Positions 23,021 through 32,125 of a stretch of 64,000 nucleotides of DNA are shown here, one piece after another. How positions within the stretch are numbered: position 1 is the first letter of the stretch; each line of letters starts with the position of its first letter. The stretch covers positions 186,001-250,000 of the forward strand of contig NZ_SOAV01000013.1 in NCBI RefSeq assembly GCF_004364245.1. The letters run 5' to 3'. Under the pieces are notes generated by a model. The model did no database searches and was not told where the DNA came from. It saw nothing but the letters and a program-made list of their open reading frames with translations. The DNA is from Streptomyces sp. BK208 (GTDB lineage: Bacteria > Actinomycetota > Actinomycetes > Streptomycetales > Streptomycetaceae). The translations under genes were made by a program, and so were the position numbers.

Positions 23021-23677
23021 ATGACGAGACTGCCGCGACGTCTGCTGCTGGCCCTCGACGGGTTCAACGCCGCTCACCCCTGGGACCACAACGCCCATTA
23101 CCACCGGTGGATCATGAGGCAGCTGCTCGGGAGCTTCGGCACCGCCCTGGACGTCGGCTGTGGCACCGGGGAACTGGCCAGACTGCTGGTCACGCGAGCC
23201 GCTGCGGTGGAGGCAGTCGATTCTGATCCAGCGGTGATCGCCCGGGCGCAGGAACTGACCTCTCCCGAGACTCCGGTGACCTTCACCACCGCGGACGCGC
23301 TCACCGGGGTCCCGGCGGGTTCCTACGACGTCATCACCTGCGTCGCCGCCCTTCACCACCTGCCCTTCGCCGACGCCCTCGCCCATTTCCGCCGGCACCT
23401 GGCGCCCGGTGGGACTTTGGTTGTCGTCGGACTCTGGCGTGCTCGGACTCCTGCCGACCACCTGCTCGGAGCCGCCGCCATTGTTCCCAATGCCGTCACG
23501 GGCTGGATCAAGAACAAGGGCCGCACGGCATGTCTGCCGGCCTCGATGACGGCGCCAGTGCGACCAGCGACCATGAGCTATTCCGAGATCGTCCACGAAG
23601 CCCGACGCATACTGCCCGGGGCACGAGTGCGCCGTCGGCTGTTCTGGCGCTACACGCTGGTGTGGCATCAAGGCTGA
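23021..23677 (+). CDS. Class I SAM-dependent methyltransferase
   Basis: A 218-residue Rossmann-fold methyltransferase. Motif I is ALDVGCGTGELARLLV, followed by VEAVDSDPAVIARAQE (acidic end of strand 2), FTTADALTGV and YDVITCVAALHHLPF. The target could be any small molecule or protein; the C-terminal half has no diagnostic features. ATG 23021 lacks a convincing ribosome binding site. Its neighbours are unrelated regulators, so context does not help. The gap 22770-23020 contains nothing recognisable. Confidence 0.82.
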   Translation: MTRLPRRLLLALDGFNAAHPWDHNAHYHRWIMRQLLGSFGTALDVGCGTGELARLLVTRAAAVEAVDSDPAVIARAQELTSPETPVTFTTADALTGVPAGSYDVITCVAALHHLPFADALAHFRRHLAPGGTLVVVGLWRARTPADHLLGAAAIVPNAVTGWIKNKGRTACLPASMTAPVRPATMSYSEIVHEARRILPGARVRRRLFWRYTLVWHQG

Positions 23678-23695
23678 GCCGAGAGTCTGATCCTG

Positions 23696-24151
23696 TCAGA
23701 CGGCGTTACGGATCAGCTGCTGGAGCACCTTCAGCGTGGTGACGTAGTCGGCGTCGTCGATGCCCTCGTGCAGGGCAGCACGGATTGCGGGGGCATTGCT
23801 GGCCAGGTCGACACGGGCCTGTTCGCCCTCCGTGGTGAGCCGCAGCCGGTCCTCTGCTTCCCGGGTCAGCCAGCCGCGTTCCAGGAGCACCTCGGCCTCC
23901 GCCGCCAGGTCGTCCTCGGGGCGGATGTAGGAGGCCATGGCTCGGCGCAGCTCGAGCAGGGTCATTCCCTCGCCGTCAGGCGAAAGGTCGTTCTTCGAGA
24001 GGTTGCGCAGTATCCAGAACTGGGGCTGGGTGTAGCCCTTTTCGGCCTGTCGGGCCCGGGTGTACGCGATGAGCGCCTCGTAGGCGACACCGGTCCAGTA
24101 CGCGGCGGGTTGCCCGGCGAGTTCGGTGTCGGAGATCTGCTCGGTCGTCAT
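23696..24151 (-). CDS. MarR-family winged-helix regulator
   Basis: A 151-residue small winged-helix protein (KGYTQPQFWILRNLSKNDLS, MTLLELRRAMASYIRPEDDL, LLERGWLTREAEDRLRLTTE), typical of MarR-like regulators. ATG 24151 follows GGAGGGACC. It is convergent with the methyltransferase gene, with 18 bp between them, and its target is not evident. The gap 24152-24452 upstream is free of genes. Confidence 0.78.
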   Translation of the reverse strand: MTTEQISDTELAGQPAAYWTGVAYEALIAYTRARQAEKGYTQPQFWILRNLSKNDLSPDGEGMTLLELRRAMASYIRPEDDLAAEAEVLLERGWLTREAEDRLRLTTEGEQARVDLASNAPAIRAALHEGIDDADYVTTLKVLQQLIRNAV

Positions 24152-24452
24152 GGGGGGTCCCTCCGGGTTCTTCTGAGCGGAGCCCGCACACCGTGCAGGC
24201 CGTGGGAAGAAGGTAGGACCTCAAGTTTGGTTGAGGGCAAGCCCGTGACCGTAGTGGCGCTGTGCTCTGGTCACGGTGGACGGCTCCCGGCGGACCGTGG
24301 GCACGGCGGGGCCCGGCAGGCGGGCGCCTGTGGCGGTCGGGCTCCCGCCGCCGTCGAGAGGCCTGCGGTGGTGCCGGAGCTGTCCCCGCTGCGGATCACG
24401 GCCAGGTGACCGTCCTGGGGCCGTGGGAGTCTCGTGAACGGGGAGTTGCCGG

Positions 24453-25481
24453 TCAGGGACGAATGAGGGCCTTGAGGGCGCGGCGGTCGGCCATCGCCCG
24501 GTAGGCGTCCGGCGTCCGGTCGAGAGGGAAGGTCCCACTGAAGACGAGCCCGGGGACGATCGTGCCGTCCAGGACGTCGGGCATCAGTTGCGGGATGTAG
24601 GTGCGGGCGGGGCTGGCACCGCCGGTAAGGGTGACGTCACGCATGAACTCGGCGGGGCCGAACGAGACTTGTTCGTACTGAGGCACGCCCAGGCGGCTGA
24701 TGGTGCCGCCGTCCAGGACGGCGCCCAAAGCGGTGTCGAAGGCGAGGCGGGTACCGACGGCCTCGATGACCTTGCCGACGCCGCCGGTCAGTTCACGGAT
24801 CCGCGTGATGCCCTCCTCACCGCGTTCGGCGACAACGTCGGTGGCACCGAAGTCGCGGCCCAGGCTGGTGCGGGTTGCGTGGCGGCCGGCGAGCACGATC
24901 CGCTCGGCGCCCAGCCGCTTGGCGGCGAGCACCGCGCACAGGCCGACCGCGCCGTCGCCGACTACCAGCACCGTGTCACCGCGGCCGACGCCGGCGGTGA
25001 CGGCGCCGTGGTGGCCGGTGGTCATCACGTCCGAGAGGGCAAGGAGCGACGGGATCAGCGCGGAGTCGGCGGCCACGGGCAGCCTGACCAGGGTGCCGTC
25101 CGCGTACGGGACACAGACGGCCTCGCCCTGTCCGCCGTCGACGCCGTCGAAGCCGTACCGGCCGCCGTTGCGGCAGGAGATGTGCAGGCCCTTGGCGCAG
25201 TAGTCGCAGGTGTTGTCGCTGTAGGTGAACGGTGCGACGACGAGGTCCCCCGCCGTGAGGGTGGTGACGTCCGTGCCGGTCTCCTCGATGACGCCGAGGA
25301 ACTCGTGTCCCATGGGGCGGCCGGTGCCGGTGGCGGGCATGGACGCGTAGGGCCACAGGTCGCTGCCGCACACGCAGGAGGCGACGACGCGGACCACCGC
25401 ATCGGTCGTCCGGACGATCTTCGGGTCGGGCCGGTCCTCGACACGGACGTCGCCGGCTCCGTACATCACTGCTGCACGCAT
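24453..25481 (-). CDS. Zinc-dependent alcohol dehydrogenase (MDR family)
   Basis: A 342-residue medium-chain dehydrogenase/reductase. The catalytic zinc Cys lies in CVCGSDLWPY and the His in GHEFLGVIE. The structural zinc loop reads DNTCDYCAKGLHISC, with Asp in place of the first Cys. The NAD(P)-binding motif is VLVVGDGAVGLCAVLAAKRLGA. ATG 25481 has GGAG about 12 nt upstream. It probably oxidises or reduces an alcohol/aldehyde; cofactor preference is unresolved. A truncated aldo/keto reductase lies just upstream on the same strand, hinting at a former redox operon. Confidence 0.88.
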   Translation of the reverse strand: MRAAVMYGAGDVRVEDRPDPKIVRTTDAVVRVVASCVCGSDLWPYASMPATGTGRPMGHEFLGVIEETGTDVTTLTAGDLVVAPFTYSDNTCDYCAKGLHISCRNGGRYGFDGVDGGQGEAVCVPYADGTLVRLPVAADSALIPSLLALSDVMTTGHHGAVTAGVGRGDTVLVVGDGAVGLCAVLAAKRLGAERIVLAGRHATRTSLGRDFGATDVVAERGEEGITRIRELTGGVGKVIEAVGTRLAFDTALGAVLDGGTISRLGVPQYEQVSFGPAEFMRDVTLTGGASPARTYIPQLMPDVLDGTIVPGLVFSGTFPLDRTPDAYRAMADRRALKALIRP

Positions 25482-25524
25482 GGGGTCTTGCTCCAAACTG
25501 ATTGGGGGATCGCAGGGGGCGTTG

Positions 25525-25716
25525 TCAGCGGTCGAGCATCCGGGCCTGGACATCCTCGGCGGTGTCGATCAGAGTGACGCCCAGGTCCAGCGCCCGGTGC
25601 ACGGTCCTGGTCGACTCCGTGTCGTCGGTGCCCGAGTCCGTGTAGCCGTGAGACATGCCCCACGCGCCCTGTCGGATCTGGGAGACGTCCAGGCCACGCG
25701 GGTTGGTGTAGCGCAT
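25525..25716 (-). pseudogene. Truncated aldo/keto reductase (N-terminus only)
   Basis: Starting at ATG 25716, the first 55 residues match an aldo/keto reductase: MRYTNPRGLDVSQIRQGAWG, then MSHGYTDSGTDDTES and ALDLGVTLIDTAED. The sequence then runs into VQARMLDR and a stop. The remaining ~270 residues, including catalytic Tyr, Lys and His, are missing. It is divergent from an XRE/MmyB regulator, which normally would control such a gene. Confidence 0.75.
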
Positions 25717-25944
25717 CGTGCCCCTTCGCGTCGTAGCGTGCCCCGGCGCCCTCACCGTCCTCCCGGCCGGCGGACCGTGCCTGTTCCGGGCCGGTGGGCC
25801 GGTCGAGGTGGTCAGGACGTCGGCGTCTTGCTGCTTCACCTTCGCCCGGATTCCGGTGGTGTGGCAGGGCGGGCTCTTCGGGGGTAGTGGCAGGGCCCCT
25901 CTCCCGGCTGCGCGGCAGGTGCGCGGTGCGTGAGACTGGGACCC

Positions 25945-26841
25945 ATGGCATCCCAGAGCGCACCCCATGACGGCGCCGAGCTGGGCCGCTACCTTCGCGC
26001 CCGCCGGACCCAGACCAGCCCCGAGCACGTAGGGCTCACTCCCGGCGCCGGCCTGCGGCGCACCCCGGGGCTGCGCCGCGAGGAGGTGGCCACCCTCGCC
26101 GGCATCAGCATCGACTACTACGTCCGTCTGGAGCGCGGCAAGGAGACGCGCCCCAGTCCCGCCGTCCTCGACTCCCTCGCCCGCGCCCTGCGCATGGACG
26201 ACCAGGAACACCGGCACCTGCGCGAGCTCGCCGCCCGCGCCGCCCGCTACATCGGCGAACCACCACCTGCCCCCAGCCCGACCGTGCGCCCCCACCTGAA
26301 GCTGCTGCTGGAGTCACTGCGGCCGAACCCCGCCTACGTCATCAGCCGCAGCATGGACATGCTCGCCTCGAACCCCGGCGGCCTCGCCTTGTACGCGGGC
26401 CTGGACGACTGGCCCGTCAAGCACCGCAACCTCGCTCGCTACCTCTTCCTCCACCCCGCCGCCCGCGATCTGTTTCCCGACTGGGACCGGCAGATCATGG
26501 GCTGCGTCGCCCGCCTGCGCGCCGTCGCAGGCACCGCCCCCGACGCGCCCGACCTGACGAACCTCGTCGGCGAACTCCTCCTCAAGAGCGCCGATTTCTC
26601 TGGACTCTGGGAACGCTACGAGGTCACCGGCCGCAAGCCTGCCCACAAGACCTTCCACCACCCACAGGTCGGCACCCTCACCCTCACGTCCCAGGCCCTG
26701 CACGTCGAAGGCACCCCCGGCCAGCGCATCGGCGTCTACACCGCCGAACCCGGAACCCCCGACCACGACGCCCTGCTCCTGCTCGACATGACCGCGCCCG
26801 CGATCACACACGGCAAGCAGCTTCCCCATCCACCCTCCTGA
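25945..26841 (+). CDS. XRE-family regulator with MmyB-like ligand-binding domain
   Basis: A 298-residue regulator. An N-terminal XRE helix-turn-helix (LGRYLRARRTQTSPEHVGL, TPGLRREEVATLAGISIDYY, RLERGKETRPSPAVLDSLAR) is followed by the MmyB-like PAS-related sensor domain, with the typical LYAGLDDWPVKHRNLARYLF and DWDRQIMGCVARLRA. It starts at ATG 25945 (MASQSAPHDG); a second in-frame ATG lies 15 nt upstream. Such regulators usually face a short-chain dehydrogenase or aldo/keto reductase gene; here the partner is truncated. Confidence 0.87.
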   Translation: MASQSAPHDGAELGRYLRARRTQTSPEHVGLTPGAGLRRTPGLRREEVATLAGISIDYYVRLERGKETRPSPAVLDSLARALRMDDQEHRHLRELAARAARYIGEPPPAPSPTVRPHLKLLLESLRPNPAYVISRSMDMLASNPGGLALYAGLDDWPVKHRNLARYLFLHPAARDLFPDWDRQIMGCVARLRAVAGTAPDAPDLTNLVGELLLKSADFSGLWERYEVTGRKPAHKTFHHPQVGTLTLTSQALHVEGTPGQRIGVYTAEPGTPDHDALLLLDMTAPAITHGKQLPHPPS

Positions 26842-27039
26842 GATCACCCGACGCACCGGCTGCACGTGGCTATGGCGCCGCTGGCCCCCCGGGACCTGGT
26901 CTCCCACGGATTCCGGAGCCGGGTCGACGACCACCGCGTACGGATGGGTCTACGCCCCGGCAGACCTCGAAGCACTGCCGGCAGGCGCACCGCGGACTCT
27001 CTCCGAAGACCGGTCAGGAGCCGGCGACAAGCCGACTTG

Positions 27040-27147
27040 ATACCGGCTCTGTCGAAGCAGTCCCGGGCTGTCACCACTCGCTACGACAAGCGGGGTCACC
27101 TCCATCTTGGCACCGCGACAGCGGCAGCCGGCATGCCCGCACCGTGA
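27040..27147 (+). mobile_element. IS5-like transposase C-terminal remnant
   Basis: The translated fragment SKQSRAVTTRYDKRGHLHLG, followed by TATAAAGMPAP and a stop, matches the conserved C-terminal tail of IS5-family transposases (RAxATRYDKR...GT). Nothing upstream (26842-27040) extends the match, so only the tail survives. Confidence 0.5.
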
Positions 27148-27173
27148 TGCTGCCGCAGCACACCGTGGACGGG

Positions 27174-28199
27174 CTACGTCATCAACTCGATGTGCGGATG
27201 GTCGGGCTCCGCCGGGCAGACGAACAGGTGCTGCCGGTAGCCGCTGCCTATCTGGACCCCGGTCGCGTTGTAACCGCGGTGGCCGGGGTACGGTCCAGCA
27301 CCGGGGTGGGGGTGTGGAGACCAGCTGTTCCCGGCGTCGTCCCCTTCCTCGAACGTGGCGACGGTCATAAGGACCTCCACGCCCGTGCCGCACTCGGAGC
27401 AGGGCTGCGGGCTGGGGTCGGTGGAGTCCCAAGCGGGCCAGCCGCCGACCTTCCAGCCGGGTGCGTTGGACAGCACACAGTCGTAGTACGTGTCCGGGTC
27501 CATGTCTTCCTCTGCTGCCTGCGGCACACTCCAATGCTTGAGCTTCTCCCGCAGTTCTTCGCTCAGCTCCAGATGGTCGGGGTACTCGGTGATCTGCTCC
27601 GGTTCGAGCACGCACGGGTCCGGCAGATAGCCGTCGAACTGCACTGCGGGCGGCTCTGGGGGCGTGTCGAGGATGTCGGTGACGGCGGCCGCCGAACGCC
27701 AGAAGAGCAGGGTCCTGGGCATGATCGGATGATCGAAGGGGCACCACAGAACCTGCAGCAGGTCCTTGCCCTCCGGCGGGCTCAGATCGGGCACGTCTCG
27801 CGCGTACAACTGCGCGACGGGCAGCATCGCCACGGGGCCGTCGAACGACTGGACCGCCAGCCTCAGCGGATATGTGCGAGGGGGCCGGATCCGCTCGAGA
27901 GTCTCCCGCTCTTCCGGAGTCAGGTCCCGGCCGTGCGAGGCGGCGAAGACCCGCCGTTCCAGCCGCAGATCCGCCGGAGACCGGGCTGGGTTGATGCCGT
28001 CCACCACATGCGGTTCCTCGCAGTGCGGCCACGGCTCCTCGGCAGGCCACAGCAGCGGCCCGCCGATCGAGCTGTCGTGCCACGTCGGCGCCCCGCGGCG
28101 GGGGTGCAGGCGGGTCGCCGTGCGGGCCAGCGAAGCCAGTTGGGGAAAGACCGCGACGACGTCGATCGGCCGTGGCGGAGTGACAGGCGTGACGTTCAT
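27174..28199 (-). CDS. DUF1963/YwqG-like protein of unknown function
   Basis: A 341-residue cytoplasmic protein resembling the YwqG/DUF1963 group. It shows IGGPLLWPAEEPWPHCEEPH near the N-terminus, LLQVLWCPFDHPIMPRTLLF mid-protein and a Cys pair in QPCSECGTGVEVLMTVATFE near the C-terminus. It ends in a GYNATGVQIGSGYRQHLFVC segment. ATG 28199 begins MNVTPVTPPRP. Function unknown; relatives cluster with polymorphic-toxin/immunity-like proteins, but no toxin gene lies nearby. Confidence 0.7.
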   Translation of the reverse strand: MNVTPVTPPRPIDVVAVFPQLASLARTATRLHPRRGAPTWHDSSIGGPLLWPAEEPWPHCEEPHVVDGINPARSPADLRLERRVFAASHGRDLTPEERETLERIRPPRTYPLRLAVQSFDGPVAMLPVAQLYARDVPDLSPPEGKDLLQVLWCPFDHPIMPRTLLFWRSAAAVTDILDTPPEPPAVQFDGYLPDPCVLEPEQITEYPDHLELSEELREKLKHWSVPQAAEEDMDPDTYYDCVLSNAPGWKVGGWPAWDSTDPSPQPCSECGTGVEVLMTVATFEEGDDAGNSWSPHPHPGAGPYPGHRGYNATGVQIGSGYRQHLFVCPAEPDHPHIELMT

Positions 28200-28668
28200 G
28201 GCCGCAATCCTGCCAATCGCCTCTGACAACGGGCCTTGTGGCCCACGAACGCGGACGACCCGCGAGCAGGTCCACGATCGCCGCGTGGCCGCTCCGGATG
28301 TCGGTTGATCACCGTTCGCTGATCGCACCACTGCCCACGCCTGCCCCCGGTTTCGGCAGATGCCGTACCGGCCGAGCCCACTTGTCGTCCGTCAGATGTC
28401 CTCGCGCCACGATCAGAACGATGCGTCATGAGGCAGGACAGCCCACCAGGATCGGCCGGACAGCATGGCGGACCGATCGCGGCCCTGCGGCGGCGAGGTC
28501 CCTCCAATCCGGCGGAGTCCAGTTGAGGTGGTGACCGCGGGCTGCGCGCCTCAGCGCGGTGCCGGGCAGGGGCTTCGGGCGGACCTCCTACAGACGCGAC
28601 GCGTTCACCGCCGTTCCGGGGCCCTGGTTGCCGGCGCCGACCATGATCAATCCGCGCCCGACCACCAG
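28200..28668. other. Intergenic, no gene seen
   Basis: About 470 bp with no frame of convincing codon bias. A small hairpin GGGCC-TTGT-GGCCC lies at 28231-28244, just upstream of the DUF1963-like gene. Confidence 0.4.
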
Positions 28669-30027
28669 TCACCTGTGTGTGCGTGAGGCGTGCGCGTCTG
28701 CAGTGACGCTGCCTTGCGAGGTGTCTTCCTCGGAAGGCGGCTTCAGGACGCCCCGCCCGCGCGTCCGGTCCATCTCGCGCCATTCCGGTCGCAGTCCCGC
28801 CAGATTCGTGGTGAGGAAGTACGCGGCACCGCAGGTGAGCAGCACCGGCACGAGTCCGGCAGCGGTCACCGCCGCGCCGGCGAGCAGTCCGCCGAGAGGG
28901 ATACCGGACCAGGCCAGCGAGTCGCCGAGGGCGTTGACCCGGCCCAGCATCCGGCGTGGCACCCGCTCGACGAGGACGGCCCCCAGTACCGGGTTGACGA
29001 AGCCGGCGCCGAACCCACTGATCGCAAAGACGGCTATCACCACCACCAACGGGGCGTCTAAGGCCAGGATCAGGAACCTCGGAGCCCCGGCAAGCAAGAA
29101 CCCGGTGAGAACCACCATCCGCCGCCGCAGCCGGTGCGCGACCATCGCGGCGATCAGGCTCCCGGCGACCCCCGCGGCACCCATCATGCTGCCCATCAGG
29201 CCGATCGCGGTCGGTCCGTTGCTGGATTTCCTGGCCCAGACGGGTACGAGTACCGAGGTGATCGCCGCGTCCAGCAGGTTGGTGATGCCGACCATGACGA
29301 TGACGGTGAGCAGCAGCGGTTCGCCGCGCAGGAAGGTGAAGCCTTCGCCGAACCGCCGCCAGTAGCCCGCATCCGTCTCCCCGGCCGGCGCCGGGGCTTC
29401 CTCGGCCGTCTGGCCCATGCCGCGAGGCAGGGCTAGTTTGATGATCACCGATCCGAGGGCGAAACAGCCCGCGTTGACCGCGAGCCCGGTCAAGGGACCG
29501 ACCAGCGCCACCAGGGATCCGCCGACTGCCAGGCCGACGGTAGAGGCGAGCCGCTCGATCACGCCGGACAGCCCGGTGGCCCGCTCCAGCGGTACCCGGC
29601 CACGCTCGGCCGCCTCCGGGACCATCACCTCCTTGGCCAGGTCGCCGGGCCCCCGGGCCGCACCGATCAACGCGACCAGAACCAGCAGAAGGGGCAAGGA
29701 GAGCAGATCGAGGGTGTGGAGCAGGGGAACCGCAGCGGCGGCGGTCGCGCTGGCCAGATCGGTGGTCCAGGAAACGGCTCGCGGTCCGATCCGGTCCACC
29801 AGCGGTCCGGTGAACGCCTTGACCACCACGTAGGGAGTCATCTCGCAGAAGGCGACCAGTCCGGTCTGGGTGGCGCTGCCGGTGGTCACGAGGACGAACC
29901 AGGGCAGTGCAACAACGGAGATCCGAGTGCCGGTCAGCGACACGGCCATGGCCGTCAGCACTCCGCCCAGCGGTCGTAAGGACGTCCTGCCGGGTATCGC
30001 GCCCGGCTCCGAGGCGTCGTCGGTCAT
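28669..30027 (-). CDS. MFS transporter controlled by the adjacent ArsR-type regulator
   Basis: A 452-residue major facilitator with about twelve hydrophobic segments, of the enterobactin-exporter/DHA3-like type (LTAMAVSLTGTRISVVALPW, KAFTGPLVDRIGPRAVSW, GVAGSLIAAMVAHRLRRRMV). Probably a proton-driven drug or metabolite exporter. ATG 30027 overlaps the stop of the ArsR-type gene as ATGA, so the two are co-translated. A long hydrophilic C-terminal tail follows the last membrane segment. Confidence 0.87.
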   Translation of the reverse strand: MTDDASEPGAIPGRTSLRPLGGVLTAMAVSLTGTRISVVALPWFVLVTTGSATQTGLVAFCEMTPYVVVKAFTGPLVDRIGPRAVSWTTDLASATAAAAVPLLHTLDLLSLPLLLVLVALIGAARGPGDLAKEVMVPEAAERGRVPLERATGLSGVIERLASTVGLAVGGSLVALVGPLTGLAVNAGCFALGSVIIKLALPRGMGQTAEEAPAPAGETDAGYWRRFGEGFTFLRGEPLLLTVIVMVGITNLLDAAITSVLVPVWARKSSNGPTAIGLMGSMMGAAGVAGSLIAAMVAHRLRRRMVVLTGFLLAGAPRFLILALDAPLVVVIAVFAISGFGAGFVNPVLGAVLVERVPRRMLGRVNALGDSLAWSGIPLGGLLAGAAVTAAGLVPVLLTCGAAYFLTTNLAGLRPEWREMDRTRGRGVLKPPSEEDTSQGSVTADAHASRTHR

Positions 30028-30695
30028 GACGTCGGGTCCCCTTCCTCTTCCTGAGGGCCAGGGCCGGGAGGGGGTGACGACGCGGCAGGGGCATCCAGTT
30101 CGGGCAGGATCTGCGTGATCACGGCGACCCGTTCAGCTTCCTCGGGGGCTCCTGCCGCCGTCTCCGGCGCATCTCGCCGGTAACGCGCGATGACGTCCGA
30201 CAACTCCCGGTACAGGGCAGCGGCCTCCTCTGGCGTGAGCCGCAAGGCCCAGTCGCTCATGTCGAAGGTGTTCCGCCATGCGCGGGGCATCGTCTGAAGC
30301 CCGTTCAGGGTCTGCTGCGTGCGCAGGGTGTAGATGGCGGCGATGGACTGCTGGTAGGCCAGTGCGGCCTCGGGCTCCCGCTCGGCCAGCTCCGGATCGT
30401 TGAACCAGGTCGTCCGGTGCACCGACCGCCACCAGCGCTCTCGCGCGTTGCCGCGTTCGGTGTCCTCCTCGACGAAACCGGCCGCACCGAGCTGCCGGAG
30501 GTGGTAACTGGCCGTACCGGAATTCACGCCCAACCGCTCCGCGAGGCGGGTGGCCGTCGACGGCCCGTACTTCCGCAGCAGCCCGACCAACTGCACGCGC
30601 ACCGGATGCGCCAGGGCACGCAACCCCTTGGCATCCAGGACGACCGAGTCCTCTTCAAGGTTCGGGCCGTCCGGCATCTCCACTGCATCAGCCAT
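30024..30695 (-). CDS. ArsR-like (HTH_20) transcriptional regulator
   Basis: A 223-residue protein with an ArsR-type winged helix (LRALAHPVRVQLVGLLRKYG, TATRLAERLGVNSGTASYHL, QLGAAGFVEEDTERGNARER). The C-terminal region is typical of actinobacterial exporter regulators (WRNTFDMSDWALRLTPEEAA). It starts at ATG 30695, 18 bp from a strong operator, and is co-translated with the downstream exporter. Expected role: repressor of its own operon, relieved by the exported compound. No Cys metal site is visible, so it is probably not a metal sensor. Confidence 0.87.
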   Translation of the reverse strand: MADAVEMPDGPNLEEDSVVLDAKGLRALAHPVRVQLVGLLRKYGPSTATRLAERLGVNSGTASYHLRQLGAAGFVEEDTERGNARERWWRSVHRTTWFNDPELAEREPEAALAYQQSIAAIYTLRTQQTLNGLQTMPRAWRNTFDMSDWALRLTPEEAAALYRELSDVIARYRRDAPETAAGAPEEAERVAVITQILPELDAPAASSPPPGPGPQEEEGDPTS

Positions 30696-30712
30696 ACCGC
30701 ACACGGTAGTCT

Positions 30713-30756
30713 GCAAAGAGTTCTTCGCAAAGAGGTCTTCGCGAAGAACTCTTTGC
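30713..30756. promoter_or_regulatory. Triple operator for the ArsR/MFS operon
   Basis: GCAAAGAGTTCTTCGC (30713-30728) and its exact inverse GCGAAGAACTCTTTGC (30741-30756) form a 16-bp-arm inverted repeat. A third copy with one mismatch, GCAAAGAGGTCTTCGC (30727-30742), spans the centre. The three sites are phased 14 bp apart, immediately upstream of the regulator. Confidence 0.75.
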
Positions 30757-30908
30757 GGTTCACTCTGCCTGCGAGGGTCATGCTGCTCTTGTGGCTGGCG
30801 AACACGGGACGTACCACCCCCCCGGACAGGGTCGCGCGGCTGTCGGAGCGGCACAGACAACCTGCGCGAACGAAGCGGATGCAGCGGCCCGCTGGCGTGG
30901 TCGCCGGC

Positions 30909-31607
30909 TCAGCGGTGGGTGCCGTGCTGGGCGGCCGTGTCGCCTCCCGTTTCCTGGTGGCTCGGTCCGGCCGCGTATGCCAGCGGAGGCGCGATCGCTT
31001 GCGCGTCCGCTCCCTCACCAACCCACAGAGCGATGAACAGCGCGGCGGTTGCTTCCAGGAGCCCCGCCCGTTCGAGACCGCCTCCAGCAACGGGTTCGCA
31101 CCCTACGTCCTGCACCAACTCGCGTACCCGGTCGAGGGCCGTCTCGTCGTCCCCGCAGATGGGCACGGCCAGTGGCCGCCCGTCGAAGACAGGCGGCCGC
31201 ATGCGCCACACGTCCTCGTGGCAGAGGTTGAAAGCCTTGACCACGTGGGCTCCTGGTGCCGCTACCGCAAGTTGCTGCGCGGCTGAGAGACCTCCTTCCG
31301 TCAGCAGCCGGAAGCCCGGCCCGACCGGGTTGGAGCAGTCGAGCAGCACCTTGCCCTTCAGGGCTGCGTGCAGGTCCCGCGCCACGTCTACCCCCGCCCC
31401 GAAGGGCAACGCGGCCAGTACCACCTGGCCGGATTCGGCCGCCGCGCGCAGACTGGCAGGCTTCGCGCTGCCCCCGAGGCGTGTCGCGAGCCGCTCCGCC
31501 TTGTGTGCGTCCCGTCCCCCGATGATCACCTCGTGCCCGGCCCGCACCCAGTGGGTGGCGAGCGCGTCAGCCATGTTGCCCGTTCCCAGTACGCCGATTC
31601 TCACCAC
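30909..31607 (-). CDS. NADPH-dependent F420 reductase-like (FNO) oxidoreductase
   Basis: A 232-residue Rossmann protein resembling F420H2:NADP oxidoreductase. The motif RIGVLGTGNMADALATHWVR is followed by GHEVIIGGRDAHKAERLATR, and KVLLDCSNPVGPGF and VVKAFNLCHEDVW are also family-typical. GTG 31607 follows AGAAGGGAAC. It is divergent from an HxlR regulator, its probable controller. F420 use is plausible for Streptomyces, but the substrate could instead be another NADP-linked one. Confidence 0.82.
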   Translation of the reverse strand: MVRIGVLGTGNMADALATHWVRAGHEVIIGGRDAHKAERLATRLGGSAKPASLRAAAESGQVVLAALPFGAGVDVARDLHAALKGKVLLDCSNPVGPGFRLLTEGGLSAAQQLAVAAPGAHVVKAFNLCHEDVWRMRPPVFDGRPLAVPICGDDETALDRVRELVQDVGCEPVAGGGLERAGLLEATAALFIALWVGEGADAQAIAPPLAYAAGPSHQETGGDTAAQHGTHR

Positions 31608-31679
31608 GTGTTCCCTTCTCCGTGCCTGCTTTGACGGTTCGTACCGACGCTAGAAGGCCGTTCGGGCACCATTTGGTAC

Positions 31680-32060
31680 GTGACCACCGACGCCTTCCTC
31701 GCCGACTGCCGTGCCCGCCTCGCCTTCGACTTGCTCTCCAACACCTGGAACGCCGTGGTGCTCTGGGCGCTGCGCGACGGCTCCAGGCGCCCGGTCGAAC
31801 TACGGGAGCGGATCGGGGGGATCAGCTCCAAGGTCCTCACCGAGACCCTGCGGCGGCTGCAGTTCAACGGGCTGGTCGATCGGCAGGCACACCCCAACGC
31901 ATCGTCAGGGGTTGAGTACCAGCTCACCGCTCTGGGACGGACCTTTCTGGCACCCATCGACGCGGTCGGCGCATGGGCCTTCGAGCACGGCGATGAGGTC
32001 ATGGCCGCCCAGGAAACAGCATGCGCTCCCGACCCGCAGTCCCCTCATTCAACTTGCTAG
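31680..32060 (+). CDS. HxlR-family transcriptional regulator
   Basis: A 126-residue HxlR/DUF24 winged-helix regulator: LSNTWNAVVLWALRDGSRRP, RIGGISSKVLTETLRRLQFN, GLVDRQAHPNASSGVEYQLT. The GTG start at 31680 is the first codon of the domain and is 72 bp from the divergent F420-reductase-like start. Many HxlR proteins sense redox state or aldehydes through a Cys; here the only Cys residues are at position 10 and in the tail. Confidence 0.87.
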   Translation: MTTDAFLADCRARLAFDLLSNTWNAVVLWALRDGSRRPVELRERIGGISSKVLTETLRRLQFNGLVDRQAHPNASSGVEYQLTALGRTFLAPIDAVGAWAFEHGDEVMAAQETACAPDPQSPHSTC

Positions 32061-32125
32061 TGGGATCAACAGCGTGAGCGCAGACGTCGCCGGCGGATGG
32101 GTGCGCATCCCAGAGTGAGGCAGGC

